Of a stretch of DNA of 6,293 nucleotides, positions 5,980 to 6,293 are shown piece after piece. Source of the DNA: Chitinophagaceae bacterium (lineage in GTDB: Bacteria > Bacteroidota > Bacteroidia > Chitinophagales > Chitinophagaceae). Below the pieces are notes generated by a model, which saw nothing but the letters and a program-made list of their open reading frames with translations, made no database searches and was not told the origin of the DNA. The stretch covers positions 1 to 6,293 of the forward strand of contig JALOMZ010000120.1 in NCBI GenBank assembly GCA_025455205.1. Reading direction: 5' to 3'. Made by a program: the position numbers and the translations under genes. Position 1 is the stretch's first letter; each line of letters starts with the position of its first letter.

Positions 5980-6293
5980 TCATATTGTGTAAAGTTCCAA
6001 ATATTCCGTGGCACTTCGTTCCCAACTGTGGTCTATGGCCATCATTTTTTGCCGGGCAGCCACCAAAATATCGGGGCGCTCCAAGTACCAGCCCATAGCC
6101 CGGTGGATGGATTCGTTGACCTCAAAGGCTGTAGCCTGGTTGAAAACGAGGCCGAAGCCGGTGAAGCCGGGTTCTCCAATATCCCGCACCGTGTCGCGCA
6201 GGCCGCCGGTGTTGCGCACCATGGGCACCGTACCATACCGCAGGGCATACATCTGGTTGAGGCCGCAGGGCTCCACCCGGCTGGGCATGAGCA
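5980..6293 (-). CDS. glgA: glycogen synthase, C-terminal end (5' part outside window)
   Basis: About 104 codons of the 3' end are present, and the gene runs off the right edge. The ATG at 6288 is internal, because the reading frame continues upstream as Leu before MPSRVEPCG. The visible part is the second Rossmann domain of a GT5 glycogen/starch synthase. It holds PSRVEPCGLNQMYALRYGT with the conserved catalytic-region Glu and the PCGL loop, then VPMVRNTGGLRDTV, which binds ADP-glucose phosphates. A GFGLVFNQATA stretch follows, then a C-terminal helix ending DHSWERSATEYLELY. The enzyme transfers glucose from ADP-glucose to the non-reducing end of glycogen. Many bacterial GlgA proteins have FEPCG where this one has VEPCG, a mild variation. 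It lies directly before glgC, whose product supplies its donor substrate. The stop is TGA at 5982-5980. Confidence 0.93.
   Translation of the reverse strand, partial: LMPSRVEPCGLNQMYALRYGTVPMVRNTGGLRDTVRDIGEPGFTGFGLVFNQATAFEVNESIHRAMGWYLERPDILVAARQKMMAIDHSWERSATEYLELYTI

Overview
The window looks like chromosomal DNA of a member of the Bacteroidota. The evidence is an outer-membrane beta-barrel protein followed by a GLPGLI-family protein, a SusA-like periplasmic GH13 enzyme, an SLC45-type sugar transporter, and no strong Shine-Dalgarno sequences ahead of the starts. The fairly GC-rich coding DNA and the protein flavour would suit Chitinophagales/Chitinophagaceae, but I cannot fix the family from this sequence alone.

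Layout. On the + strand, 1-206 is the 3' end of an outer-membrane beta-barrel gene, followed at 231/252-1028 by a GLPGLI-family secreted protein of unknown function. Positions 1029-1233 form a non-coding convergent junction. It holds a 135-bp non-autonomous, MITE-like element (1030-1164) with terminal inverted repeats and a 9-bp direct duplication, then a strong intrinsic terminator (1179-1216). The rest of the window is transcribed on the - strand, in the order glgA (only its 3' end, 5980-6293), glgC (4637-5911), an intrinsic terminator (4589-4615), a 96-nt leader with small palindromes, an SLC45/GPH-type MFS sugar transporter (3143-4492), and 19 nt later a SusA-like GH13 enzyme (1234-3123).

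How the genes fit together. The - strand genes form an alpha-glucan module. The exported GH13 enzyme would cut maltodextrins in the periplasm. The MFS permease would carry maltose-type products over the inner membrane. GlgC makes ADP-glucose and GlgA polymerises it into glycogen. The glgC terminator and separate leader suggest that uptake/degradation (MFS-GH13) and storage (glgA-glgC) are two adjacent transcription units. The + strand barrel/GLPGLI pair is unrelated by content.

The least ordinary item is the MITE-like element at the stop codon of the GLPGLI gene. Its duplicated target includes the stop codon, and the element separates the gene from its own terminator. The rest is recognisable metabolism; I see no convincing new multi-gene system.
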